Source: DASYXZ01 sp035308965
GTDB lineage: Bacteria > Acidobacteriota > Terriglobia > UBA7540
Reading direction: 5' to 3'
Length of the DNA: 64,000 nt
NCBI GenBank assembly: GCA_035308965.1
Contig: DATGFN010000065.1
Span: forward strand, 62,001 to 126,000
Below are positions 25,259 through 33,679 of this stretch, in pieces. The notes beneath the pieces were generated by a model. It had not been told where the DNA came from and did not search any database. It was given only the letters and a program-made list of their open reading frames with translations. The first letter of the stretch is position 1. Each line of letters starts with the position of its first letter. Both the position numbers and the translations under genes were made by a program.

Positions 25259-26833
25259 TCAGCGTTTGGCCGCTTTCTTTCCTGGTTTCTTTGCCTTCCT
25301 GGGCGCGGGCTTCTGATGAGCAGGTTTTGCCGGCTTTTGTTCGCCCTTCTTTCCCTTTTTGACAGCGAGCTCTTTGTGACTCTTAGCGGCTTGGGAGTGG
25401 ACGATAGGCGCCTCGGTTTCTTTCGGAGGTTTTGCGGGCGGCACGGGCGCCGGCGCCGCCTTTGGAGCCTTAACTGGCTTGGGAGGCGGGGGTGGGGGCG
25501 GCTCTTTAATTCCGGACAACAGACGCAATTGTTTTGTGATCTGCTGCTGAGTTTTGAACTTCCCGTCCAATTGATCCAGGAAGACCTGCTCCAAAATCTT
25601 TTCAAATTTGGGGCCAGGCTTCATGCCAATGGCTTGCAGTTCCGCGCGCGGCAAGCGGGCACGAACCAAAGGGAATTTGTGGAGGAAACTCTTGACGCGG
25701 TTTTGGGTCTTGGTTTGGGGAAAATACGCCAAAATATACATCAGAAGGTTTTGCGGCTGGGAGATCAGCAACTTATATACGCGGCTGGGCAGCGCGTTCT
25801 TGGAACTGGCAAGCGACTGCGCCAACTTGCGGGCCGCGCGTTCCATGCCGAGAGCTGTTTGGATGGTCTTGGTGTGACCGATGATTTTCTTGGCCAGCCT
25901 GCTCTTCTGCCCGGCGGGGAATTTTTCCACGAGGCACTGGAAATTAAGCAAAAACGGGTCGGCGCCCGGAGCCGCCTGGTAAACGGCTCGTATCTTCGCG
26001 AATCGTTCCACGGGAATTTTCTTGGGTGAAAGCTTTTTGTCGAGGTCTGCCAGGAGCCCCCGTTCGGCCAGCATTTTCAGGACGCGGCCCGGGTTATCCT
26101 CTTGAAGAATTGCACGCAGCTCGCGCCCCTGTTCGGCAGGTTCCATGCGTTCCCAACCACGACGTTCGAGAGCCGTCTCCAAGTAGCCACGAGTGCGCTC
26201 TTCCAGTTTGAATCCCAGCCGAAGGCTGAGACGCAAAATGCGATATATCCGGGAAGGGTCTTCGGAGAAGCTGCGGCCGTGCATCACGCGCAGCTCGCGT
26301 TTCTCGATGTCGGCTGCCCCGTTGGTCGGGTCCAGCAGCAGCCCGCGGGAATTGGGGTGCAGGGACACCGCCATGGCGTTCACGGAAAAGTCGCGCCGCT
26401 TCAGATCATCAAAGATCATGGCAGGAGCTATGGCCGGCGGATGCCCGGGCTTTTCAAAGACCTCGCTCCGGCTCATTGCGATTTCTATTCGGACGCCGCT
26501 TGAGAATTGAATCTCCGCCGAATTCAGCCGGTTATTGAGATTCAGGATTTCAATTTTCAGGGCCGCCCGTTCTCCCAATACCGGGGATGACCCGGAGGTC
26601 CGCGATTCGGTGTGTTCCAGCGCTTCCAACCGGCGCAGAATTCGTTGCGGATTGCCCTCAGTCACAAAGTCGAGGTCATGGACGGTTTGTTGTCCATAGG
26701 TGAGGTCGCGGACGGCGCCGCCCACCAGATATAAATTCAATCCCTGCTCCACCGCGGCGCGGCTCACGTGGCTCAGCACCTGAATCTGCTCAGGCGACAA
26801 CCGGCTTTCCATCAGGAAGTTATAGTCGCTCAT
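25259..26833 (-). CDS. CCA-adding tRNA nucleotidyltransferase with a long lysine/proline-rich tail
   Basis: The catalytic head has LYLVGGAVRDLTYG (about 34-47) and VHDLDFVTEG with the metal-binding DxD, followed by FDDLKRRDFSVNAMAVSL and DPSRIYRILRLSLRLGFK. These are the class II nucleotidyltransferase motifs of CCA enzymes and poly(A) polymerases. The body is normal to about residue 440. Residues 441-524 form a low-complexity tail with a run of seven prolines and about 20 lysines, ending GKKAAKR, like the tails of bacterial histone H1-like proteins. The family normally ends near 400-450, so the tail is an addition, perhaps to hold RNA. Whether it adds CCA or poly(A) cannot be fixed from sequence. 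Confidence 0.87.
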   Translation of the reverse strand: MSDYNFLMESRLSPEQIQVLSHVSRAAVEQGLNLYLVGGAVRDLTYGQQTVHDLDFVTEGNPQRILRRLEALEHTESRTSGSSPVLGERAALKIEILNLNNRLNSAEIQFSSGVRIEIAMSRSEVFEKPGHPPAIAPAMIFDDLKRRDFSVNAMAVSLHPNSRGLLLDPTNGAADIEKRELRVMHGRSFSEDPSRIYRILRLSLRLGFKLEERTRGYLETALERRGWERMEPAEQGRELRAILQEDNPGRVLKMLAERGLLADLDKKLSPKKIPVERFAKIRAVYQAAPGADPFLLNFQCLVEKFPAGQKSRLAKKIIGHTKTIQTALGMERAARKLAQSLASSKNALPSRVYKLLISQPQNLLMYILAYFPQTKTQNRVKSFLHKFPLVRARLPRAELQAIGMKPGPKFEKILEQVFLDQLDGKFKTQQQITKQLRLLSGIKEPPPPPPPKPVKAPKAAPAPVPPAKPPKETEAPIVHSQAAKSHKELAVKKGKKGEQKPAKPAHQKPAPRKAKKPGKKAAKR

Positions 26834-26877
26834 TAGTCTCCGGTCTCATTTTCCGCCTTCCCCGCGAGTCGGCGGGG

Positions 26878-27882
26878 TTATGCTCTCGGATGGTGAGTTT
26901 GATAAACCTGCTTCAACCGTTCCTTCACGACGTGGGTGTAAATTTGCGTGGTCGAAATATCGCTGTGGCCAAGCATGAGTTGAATAGAACGCAAATCCGC
27001 CCCGCGCTCGAGAAGGTGCGTGGCGAAGGAATGGCGGACCATGTGAGGCGCCAGGGGGGTGGAGATTCCGGCCGTGCGGCCATACTTTCCCAGAATTTTC
27101 CAGAAACCAACGCGCGAAAGCGAACCGCCGCGCTGATTGAGAAAAAAATGAGGGACGCCCGCTTTTTTGGCCAATTTCGGACGCCCTTCTTTGGCATACG
27201 CCTCAACCACCTGCAAGGCTGATTTCCCGATCGGAATCAACCTCTCCTTGCCCCCTTTTCCCAGGCAACGCAGGACACCCAGGTTCAATTGGAAGTCCTC
27301 CCATCGCAAGTGGACCAGCTCGGAAACCCTCATGCCAGTTGCATAAAGAAGTTCGAGCATGGCCTTATCGCGCAATCCCGCCGGCGATGAAGTGTCGGGC
27401 TGGAGCAGGAGCGCGTCCACTTCGGGGGTGGCAAGGTATTTAGGAAGGCTGTGGGCGAACTGCGGCGCGTCAATCTGGGCCGTAGGGTCCTCATCAATCT
27501 TCCCTTCCTGAAGCAGGAAACGGAAGAAATTCCGCATTGCCACCAAGTGGCGGGCCACGGAACGCCCACTCAGTCCGCGGCGGTAGAGCGAGGCGAGAAA
27601 ATCCCGAATATCCTCGCGATTGATTTTGCCCAACTCCTTGTGAGCATGAGATTTGTAAGCCACAAACTCCATTAGGTCGCGGCGGTAGCCTTCGATGCTG
27701 TTAGAGGCCAGCCCTTTCTCGACGCGGGCATAATCCAAGAACTGGTTTAGATTGGCCATCGCGGCGCGCGAGGACGAATTTTCCAGGGCGGCTTTAGAAT
27801 TCGCGCCCTTCAAGATGTGATTGGGAGGAGTTATGTCGCTCTTCATTGCTATTCGATAAGTACGTTCTAGGCGATTATGCAT
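26878..27882 (-). CDS. XerC/XerD-type tyrosine recombinase
   Basis: The 334 residues have an N-terminal SAM-like DNA-binding domain beginning NLNQFLDYARVEKGLASN and a catalytic domain with the arginine in LYATGMRVSELVHLRW, the lysine in GKGGKERLIPIG, HMVRHSFATHLLERG (HxxR), LGHSDISTTQIYTHV (second histidine and tyrosine). All six catalytic residues are present. The protein probably resolves chromosome dimers at dif rather than moving an element, as no integrase-type arm domain, att site or cargo is near. The first 41 residues are not conserved. Starts at 27882, 27846 and 27759 are all possible; AAGG lies before 27882, with a weak TTGAAA/TTATAA promoter further upstream. Confidence 0.88.
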   Translation of the reverse strand: MHNRLERTYRIAMKSDITPPNHILKGANSKAALENSSSRAAMANLNQFLDYARVEKGLASNSIEGYRRDLMEFVAYKSHAHKELGKINREDIRDFLASLYRRGLSGRSVARHLVAMRNFFRFLLQEGKIDEDPTAQIDAPQFAHSLPKYLATPEVDALLLQPDTSSPAGLRDKAMLELLYATGMRVSELVHLRWEDFQLNLGVLRCLGKGGKERLIPIGKSALQVVEAYAKEGRPKLAKKAGVPHFFLNQRGGSLSRVGFWKILGKYGRTAGISTPLAPHMVRHSFATHLLERGADLRSIQLMLGHSDISTTQIYTHVVKERLKQVYQTHHPRA

Positions 27883-28063
27883 TACATTGAACCTTATAAA
27901 CTAATTCAAATTCGCCTTTTCAAGAAGCCTGCCGATGCCCGCCCACGCTTGGATTTAAATTGCCGCAAGCGCAGACTCCTCCGCCGTCTCATCATTAAGT
28001 CTTTAATTTGCAGCAGATTACGAAGTCCTACCAAAGTGGCTCCCCGGCTCACCGCCGAGATAC

Positions 28064-28091
28064 TTGACAGGCCCAATTCCAAACCTATACT
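28064..28091 (+). promoter_or_regulatory. consensus sigma-70 promoter before the 28161 gene
   Basis: A perfect TTGACA (28064-28069), a 16-base spacer and TATACT (28086-28091) form the best promoter in the window. Transcription would begin near 28098, leaving about 63 bases before GTG 28161. The same transcript probably covers lpxD. Confidence 0.75.
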
Positions 28092-28160
28092 AGCACAACA
28101 GCGTTTAAACGACCAAGTTGCATTTTGCGGATCCATTGTTGTCACGGAAGGCGGCTTATT

Positions 28161-28700
28161 GTGAAGGTTGCACATTCCTCGACCCGCAAGAAAGTGGTTA
28201 TCCGCAAGTTGGATAAAGAGCTGGTGAAGGGCTATCTTGACCCGGAGGCATTTCTTACCCCGAGCGGTGTTGAACTGTTGGATCTTGAAGGCCGCCTGCT
28301 GAATCTGCCCCTCGACCAGATCAAGGGCGTTTACTTCGTTCGCGATTTCGAGGGGCACCGCGAGCGGCCCGAACGGAAGGTCTTTCTTACCCGCCCGCGC
28401 ATGAACGGGCTATGGGTTCGGATGACTTTCAAGGACGCCGAGGTCATGGATGGACTGATTTCTGAAAACCTTTTGTCCCACGAGTCCCACGGCTTTTTTG
28501 TAACCATGCCAGACGTTTATTCCAACAATCTGAAGATCTATATCCCGCGCAGTGCGCTATCGGGTCTGGAAGTCTTGGGCGTCATCACCAACGGCGCTCG
28601 TCGATCGTATCAACAAGTCCGCCAAGCCCGGGCGAAACCGGCGGGAATTACTTCCCAGATCGGACTTTTCCCGACTGCGGAACCGTCTGAAGCCTCTTAA
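28161..28700 (+). CDS. soluble protein of unknown function, seen as a conserved family in acidobacteria
   Basis: I choose GTG 28161 because GGAAGG lies 9 bases upstream, giving 179 residues. There is no signal peptide or membrane segment. The body is rich in beta strands: KKVVIRKLDKELVKGYLDPE, GVELLDLEGRLLNLPLDQIK, GVYFVRDFEG, RKVFLTRPRMNGLWVRMTFK and NNLKIYIPRSALSGLEVLGV. The doubled strand-turn pattern and the conserved arginines recall PilZ-like or small barrel domains, and I have a faint memory of an acidobacterial DUF with the same KVFLTRP..GLWVRM core. I cannot assign a function. It is 29 bases upstream of lpxD on the same strand and has a consensus promoter, so it is likely expressed at a high level. 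Confidence 0.65.
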   Translation: MKVAHSSTRKKVVIRKLDKELVKGYLDPEAFLTPSGVELLDLEGRLLNLPLDQIKGVYFVRDFEGHRERPERKVFLTRPRMNGLWVRMTFKDAEVMDGLISENLLSHESHGFFVTMPDVYSNNLKIYIPRSALSGLEVLGVITNGARRSYQQVRQARAKPAGITSQIGLFPTAEPSEAS

Positions 28701-28729
28701 ACGAATTCCACAACAGGAGAAAAGTAACA

Positions 28730-29740
28730 ATGAAACTGGGCGACCTTGCGGCCCGCCTTGCATGCCAGCTTGAGGGGCCAAGCGAAATAGAAATATCCGG
28801 AGTCGCGGGAATGGATGAGGCTTCGCCTAGCGAGCTTACTTTCCTCTCCAACCCTAAATATGTCTCCAAGGTTCAGACGACGCGGGCCGCCGCCATCATT
28901 GTCGGGGGGGATGTGCTCGCGCCGGGCCGGTCCTTGCTGAGGTCAACCAATCCGTATTTGACCTTTGCCCAAGCCCTGGAAATATTCGCGCCGCCTCTTC
29001 GCCCAGCTCCGGGCATTCACCCGACTGCGGTCATCGCCCCGACCGCGAAAATCGGGCGCAACGCTTCTATCGGCCCGTACGTTGTGGTTGAGGATGGGGT
29101 CAAACTCGGGGATGACTGCGTACTGAAGAGTTTCGTGATGATTTATCACGGTGCAATCATAGGAGACCGATTCTTCGCTCACTCCCATGCCGTGATTCGG
29201 GAAAGGGCGCAGATCGGCGACGATGTGATTTTACAGAATGGCGCCGTAGTGGGGAGTGATGGCTTTGGTTTTGCCAAACAGGCCGATGGGAGTTATTACA
29301 AGATAGTGCAGGCGGGTGGAATCATAGTTGAGAGCGGGGTTGAAGTGCAGGCCAACTCAACCATTGACCGGGCGACGGTGGGTGAGACTCGACTCGGCCG
29401 GGGAGTGAAAATTGATAATCTTGTTCAAGTAGGGCACGGATGCGAGATCGGTGAGAACACCCTGCTTTGCGCGCAGGTGGGCCTGGCCGGGACATGCAAG
29501 GTGGGGCGAAATGTGATCCTCACCGGCCAGGTCGGCGCCGCGGGGCACCTTACCATCGGCGACAACGTGATTGTTACTCCGCAGTCGGGCATCCCGTCCG
29601 ACGTCGAGCCGAACACCACCGTTTCCGGCGCGCCCGCCATTGATCACATGCTCTGGCTTAAATGTTGCGCGATTTATCCCAAGCTGCCGGAAATGTATGC
29701 CTTATTCAGAAAGCTGCGCGACCAACAGTCGGCGAAATAA
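28730..29740 (+). CDS. lpxD: UDP-3-O-acylglucosamine N-acyltransferase
   Basis: The 336 residues have the LpxD N-terminal uridine-binding domain (about 1-95, with VAGMDEASPSELTFLSNPKY) and a left-handed beta helix of hexapeptide repeats (about 98-285; for example TAKIGRNASIGPYVVVEDGV), then a C-terminal helix. The catalytic region includes HSHAVIRE and GSDGFGFAKQ. The enzyme adds the second acyl chain in lipid A synthesis at the cytoplasmic side of the inner membrane, so the organism has an LPS-type outer membrane. AGGAG lies before the ATG. lpxA, fabZ and lpxB, its usual companions, are not beside it. Confidence 0.94.
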   Translation: MKLGDLAARLACQLEGPSEIEISGVAGMDEASPSELTFLSNPKYVSKVQTTRAAAIIVGGDVLAPGRSLLRSTNPYLTFAQALEIFAPPLRPAPGIHPTAVIAPTAKIGRNASIGPYVVVEDGVKLGDDCVLKSFVMIYHGAIIGDRFFAHSHAVIRERAQIGDDVILQNGAVVGSDGFGFAKQADGSYYKIVQAGGIIVESGVEVQANSTIDRATVGETRLGRGVKIDNLVQVGHGCEIGENTLLCAQVGLAGTCKVGRNVILTGQVGAAGHLTIGDNVIVTPQSGIPSDVEPNTTVSGAPAIDHMLWLKCCAIYPKLPEMYALFRKLRDQQSAK

Positions 29741-29764
29741 GAAATTCCGCCTGGCTAAGTCGGT

Positions 29765-29871
29765 GGTGTCCGGATTTGTCCCGCCGGGAGCGCGGGCGTC
29801 TCGCCCGCTCTTTCACTATCAATTGGTTGCGGGCAAGATGCCCGCGCTCCCTGGGAAATTAGTACACTACT
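29765..29871. repeat. interspersed GC-rich hairpin repeat, copy 2
   Basis: Arms at 29786-29808 and 29829-29851 match in 21 of 23 positions (first arm begins GGGAGCGCGGGCGTC), with a 20-base loop. Outside them are GGTGTCC (29765-29771) and GTACAC (29862-29867), imperfect outer inverted repeats. It lies between the convergent lpxD and plsC genes and could also act as a two-way terminator. Confidence 0.82.
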
Positions 29872-29907
29872 GCCGAGCCATTCTGGCGACATTGTAACAA
29901 TTCGAAT

Positions 29908-30630
29908 TTACTTTTCCTCTTTCGGCCATTCTTCTTTGGTGAGGCCGGAGAGAATCGCCTGGCGAACGCGTTCCATAATCGCCGGGCGGTCGGCTATGGT
30001 GCATCCCGCCGTGGGCACAGGATCGTGAAAGGTAATGCGAACGCGCCCTGGGTGCATAGCCCACTCGCCCTTGCGCATGATTCGGCTGCTACCCGAAATA
30101 GATATGGGGACGATGGGAGCGCCGCCTTTGATTGCCATCACGAAAACGCCCTTCTTGAATGGCTGAAGCCTAGCGTCCGGGCTGCGAGTGCCTTCGGGAA
30201 AGGCGAGAAATGATTTGCCGGCCCGAAGCCCGAGCGCCGCTTCTTCCACGGCCTGAATGGCGCGCTCGCGGTTTTTTCGGTCCAGGGGAACGAAGCCGCG
30301 CAGGACCATGGCCCTACCGAGCACAGGTACAGTAAAAAACTCCTTTTTGGCAATGGCCAGCACGGGCGGCAGAATCCCAAAAATTGCGGGGCCATCGCTC
30401 AGGCTCTGATGGTTGGGCATAAAAAGCACCGCTTGATTCTTCGGAATCTTTTCCATACCCGCGACATCAAGCTTCATTCCAGCCAGGCGCACTGCCATTC
30501 TCGCGCCCAGCCTCCCGCACCCGTAAAGCGCGTCAGTCCTGCCGCTGATGAGGGCATAAATCAGGAACCACGGCCCCACCAGGAGAATGTAGGCGAAGGT
30601 GATGATGGTGGTGAGAATGGCTCGTATCAT
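29908..30630 (-). CDS. plsC: 1-acyl-sn-glycerol-3-phosphate acyltransferase
   Basis: The 240 residues have an N-terminal membrane anchor (about 5-28), the acyltransferase motif NHQSLSDG with H74 and D79, FVPLDRKNRERAIQ (motif II, phosphate binding), FPEGTRSPDARL near 143 (motif III) and IVPISISGS (motif IV). These are the PlsC signatures. It makes phosphatidic acid from lysophosphatidic acid at the inner membrane in phospholipid synthesis. It follows the M61 peptidase gene by 18 bases on the same strand, so the two may be in one transcript. Confidence 0.92.
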   Translation of the reverse strand: MIRAILTTIITFAYILLVGPWFLIYALISGRTDALYGCGRLGARMAVRLAGMKLDVAGMEKIPKNQAVLFMPNHQSLSDGPAIFGILPPVLAIAKKEFFTVPVLGRAMVLRGFVPLDRKNRERAIQAVEEAALGLRAGKSFLAFPEGTRSPDARLQPFKKGVFVMAIKGGAPIVPISISGSSRIMRKGEWAMHPGRVRITFHDPVPTAGCTIADRPAIMERVRQAILSGLTKEEWPKEEK

Positions 30631-30648
30631 GAACGGGCTTGGGTGATA

Positions 30649-32589
30649 TCAATGCCGGGGGCTCGAGGAATTTGTCCCCTCCAGCCATGCATTTCGCACT
30701 TTAACTTGTTCTGATGTGGCGGTGGCGATTTCCTCGATTTCATAATCAGTTTGTTGCCGCGAGCCCGGCAGGTATCGAATTTTCAAAGTACGCTCTCCTC
30801 TCCGGACTTTGAGTTCCACTTTTTCACCGGGCTTCAACTGGGCCAAATCCACTTGGGGACGTTCACTAAGGGCGCGACCATTCATCTGTTCGATGACGTC
30901 CCCTCTTTTCATGCCTGCTCGCTCTGCATTGCCACCCGATTCCACCTGTTGGACCTCGATGGTCCCGCGCTCCCCCGCTGTGGCGCGAAACCCAGGCACG
31001 ATCTTCTCGCTGGCGGAGCTCGCCAGGCGCAGTCCCGCGAACCCGAGATAAGCATCGTAATCCAGATCAACTGTGCCATCCACGTAATCACGAAAGAATT
31101 GATTCAGGCCGCTAAAGCCGGGGGCGACTTCGGCGATGATCGCGCGCAAGTCGGCTTGAGTAAAAAACCTTCCCTGCCTGGCGAACTCGGTATTCAAGCG
31201 TCGCATGACGTCATCCAGGCTATGAGTCCCGCTGCTGCCTTGAATGATCGCCAGGTCGAGAAGAAAGCCAAGCAGTTCTCCTTTGTTGTAGTAGGAAATG
31301 CTGCGCTCGGGGCGATAATAGTCGGGATATTTCTCCAGCCAGGCGTCGCGCCCGGATTCGGCGACGCTCTGGGTAAGCCGTGCCGGGCGCGCTTGAAGTC
31401 TCTGAATCTCCTCCCCCACTCGGCGGTAGAATTCATCGCGCGAAATAAGTCCACCCCGAAGAAGCGCCAATTCGCCGTAAGTACTGGTGACACCCTCGGA
31501 GAACCAGAGGTCGCTGGTATCGTTTCCGTGAACGTAATCCACGGGCTCCAGATTTTGCGGGCGGATGCGCTTCACATTCCAGGCGTGGAAGAATTCGTGA
31601 GCTGCCACTGACTCGAATCCACTCAGGTCGTTCCGGATTCCGTTGGCGGAAACGCTGATGGCCGTGCCGTTGCGATGCTCCATCCCGCCGCCCCCGGGCC
31701 CACGCAGGAAGTGCAGAATGAAGGTGTAACGCGAGAATGGAACGTCATCCATCAGGTCTGTTTCCGTGGCAGTAATCTTTTCCAGGGCGGACAGCAGACG
31801 GTCGGGCGAGTAGTCGGCAGGATTCCCATAGATCACGGCGCGATAGGTCGCCCCCTTTTGCTGGTATGAAAACTCGTGCAAATTGCCTTCCGCACCGTTG
31901 TGAGGTGCGGGCGCCGCTTCCGCGGGGCAATCCACCATGGCATCGTAGTTCGCGGCTGCGTATTCGCCGGGCTGCGTGCCATCGTCCAGAAGGGTTGCGA
32001 GTTTCCATCCCTCAGGCAACAAAAAAGTGATGTTAGTGGCGCGCCAGCGTTCACGGGGCAGGTAGAAAAGAATCATGGCCAGATTCAAATAACAGTGGTC
32101 CTGATTCAGAGTGCTGGAAAAAATTCCCTCCTCGTTGATATAAACGCTGTAAGTGATTTCCAACTTGGAGCACGAGACTGGAGCGCTACGCCAGGTATCG
32201 ATGTCCACAGGATCGAGATCGTCGGGCCTCCCGTCGCATAGGGCAGAGAGGCGCTCAACGCCGCGAACAAAATCGCGAATCTGATAGAGCGCATTCCAGG
32301 CGGGGAATTGAATTTCCGTGCCAGGTCTAGCTTGCGGCACCGTCATAGTGACCACAACTCTATGCGAAGGTGGATTGCGCAGGTCCACCGAATAATGGAG
32401 AGGCGGAGAAGCAGCTGGAACCGTTGTGGCCGACATCGAAGGAGCCAGGAGGGCGATGTTTAGCAACACTTGGGCGCTGAGGAACGCGTAACCATGCCGG
32501 TAATTTCGGATGGAGTTGAGAAGTCCGGAAGTTGGGCTTTGTCCTGGTGATGAAGTGCCATGCGAAATATCGCTTGCCTTATGTCCCAT
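30649..32589 (-). CDS. M61-family metallopeptidase with a PDZ domain
   Basis: I start at ATG 32589 (AGGA upstream), giving 646 residues. A TATAAT box at 32607-32602 would lie inside the gene if the upstream ATG 32613 were used. A signal segment (about 28-50) precedes the body. The zinc site is HEFFH at 331-335 in SVAAHEFFHAWNVKRI, with the third ligand in WFSEGVTS. A PDZ domain lies near 560-620 (GGNAERAGMKRGDVIEQMNG). M61 enzymes are broad aminopeptidases with preference for glycine or alanine. The export signal and PDZ domain suggest periplasmic peptide breakdown. It is divergent from the PHP gene with overlapping promoters. Confidence 0.87.
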   Translation of the reverse strand: MGHKASDISHGTSSPGQSPTSGLLNSIRNYRHGYAFLSAQVLLNIALLAPSMSATTVPAASPPLHYSVDLRNPPSHRVVVTMTVPQARPGTEIQFPAWNALYQIRDFVRGVERLSALCDGRPDDLDPVDIDTWRSAPVSCSKLEITYSVYINEEGIFSSTLNQDHCYLNLAMILFYLPRERWRATNITFLLPEGWKLATLLDDGTQPGEYAAANYDAMVDCPAEAAPAPHNGAEGNLHEFSYQQKGATYRAVIYGNPADYSPDRLLSALEKITATETDLMDDVPFSRYTFILHFLRGPGGGGMEHRNGTAISVSANGIRNDLSGFESVAAHEFFHAWNVKRIRPQNLEPVDYVHGNDTSDLWFSEGVTSTYGELALLRGGLISRDEFYRRVGEEIQRLQARPARLTQSVAESGRDAWLEKYPDYYRPERSISYYNKGELLGFLLDLAIIQGSSGTHSLDDVMRRLNTEFARQGRFFTQADLRAIIAEVAPGFSGLNQFFRDYVDGTVDLDYDAYLGFAGLRLASSASEKIVPGFRATAGERGTIEVQQVESGGNAERAGMKRGDVIEQMNGRALSERPQVDLAQLKPGEKVELKVRRGERTLKIRYLPGSRQQTDYEIEEIATATSEQVKVRNAWLEGTNSSSPRH

Positions 32590-32607
32590 TAGATTCCTAA
32601 TATTATA
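32574..32607. promoter_or_regulatory. overlapping divergent promoters of the M61 and PHP genes
   Basis: On the plus strand TTGCCT (32574-32579), 18 bases and TAATAT (32598-32603) would start transcription about two bases before ATG 32612. On the minus strand TATAAT (32607-32602) points to the M61 gene and lies 12 bases before ATG 32589. The two -10 boxes overlap by two bases, so the two RNA polymerases should exclude each other. Confidence 0.5.
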
Positions 32608-32611
32608 TGTC

Positions 32612-33571
32612 ATGAATCCAAGCCCCACAGCCGGTCTTTTCAAGGCTGATTTGCACTGCCACACTCGCCATTCAGGGCACGCGAAGCATTTGCGCTTCCT
32701 TCGCTGCCGTGATTGCTACTCCACGCCGCTTGATGTCTATAAGACCGCCAAACGCCGCGGGATGGACCTGGTGACCATCACCGACCACGATTCCATCGGC
32801 GGTTGCCTTGAACTCCTCGACCGCATGGGCGATCTCCCTGACTTTATCATGGGTGAGGAAGCCAGCGTCTTCTTCCCTAAGTTTCAGCACGAGGTTCACG
32901 TGGCGGTTTATGGACTCAGCGAGGCGCAACATCGGGAAATCCAGCGACTGCGTTCAAACGGCGAAGAACTGGTGGCTTACTTGCGCCAGAGCGGACTGCT
33001 TTTTGTCCTCAATCATTTCTTTCACGATTTTGCGGATGGGACGCGCGTGCGCGAGTTTATCCTTCGGATGGCGCAACTGTTTGATGTGTTCGAAATTCGC
33101 AATGGGTCGCAGCTTCGCGAGCACAATCTTTTTATTGTCAAACTTCTGGAACAGTATGGCGCGAATTTCGGATCTGACCGCCCTCTTGGGATGATCGGAG
33201 GGAGTGACTCCCACACTTTACGCCGGATCGGCCGCACCTATACGGCCAGCTCTGCCCACTCCAAGCAGGAATTCCTCGATGATATTCGCGCCGGGCGCAC
33301 CCAGGTGTTTGGGCCCCACTCGGACCACCTTTCGCTCGCCGCGGATATTTACGGCGTCGTGCTGCGCCACTTCCCTGCCGTCTTTTCCGGGGCCAACGGA
33401 AGTTTCCCGCCCGTTGTACGAGCCAAGGCCGCCGTCCTGACCTTGATGACCACCCCATTTCTTTTTACTCCGTACATCGTTGCTCTTCGCCACAGTCGGA
33501 TTGAGCGGGAACGCATCAACCTATTTTCGCGCCTTCTTCTGGGACCCCAATCGCTGACGCTGCCTACTTAA
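32612..33571 (+). CDS. PHP-domain phosphoesterase
   Basis: The start at ATG 32612 gives 319 residues, MNPSPTAGLFKADLHCHTRH at the front. An upstream reading would overlap the M61 gene deeply. PHP metal ligands are visible: HCHTRHSGH (about 15-23), VTITDHDSIGG (about 52-62) and GGSDSHTLRRIGRTY (about 196-210). The domain hydrolyses phosphoesters with bound metal ions and occurs in histidinol phosphatase, RNase AM and nucleotidases. The substrate is not known. No ribosome binding site is visible and the -10 box is near, so the mRNA may be leaderless. The next gene, an ABC exporter, follows in the same direction after 108 bases. Confidence 0.86.
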   Translation: MNPSPTAGLFKADLHCHTRHSGHAKHLRFLRCRDCYSTPLDVYKTAKRRGMDLVTITDHDSIGGCLELLDRMGDLPDFIMGEEASVFFPKFQHEVHVAVYGLSEAQHREIQRLRSNGEELVAYLRQSGLLFVLNHFFHDFADGTRVREFILRMAQLFDVFEIRNGSQLREHNLFIVKLLEQYGANFGSDRPLGMIGGSDSHTLRRIGRTYTASSAHSKQEFLDDIRAGRTQVFGPHSDHLSLAADIYGVVLRHFPAVFSGANGSFPPVVRAKAAVLTLMTTPFLFTPYIVALRHSRIERERINLFSRLLLGPQSLTLPT

Positions 33572-33679
33572 TTAAACCGGAGGTTTACCCCGAATCGGTA
33601 AAACGGCTGGAAGATAAAACCCATCCTAATTAATAGAGAGACGGGAAAGGACGAAATCATATTTTAAGGCGGGCGAAGC

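Noticed and set aside
26878..27882. Integrase of a mobile element
   Set aside because: Xer-type length and motifs, no attachment site duplication, no tRNA target and only housekeeping neighbours.
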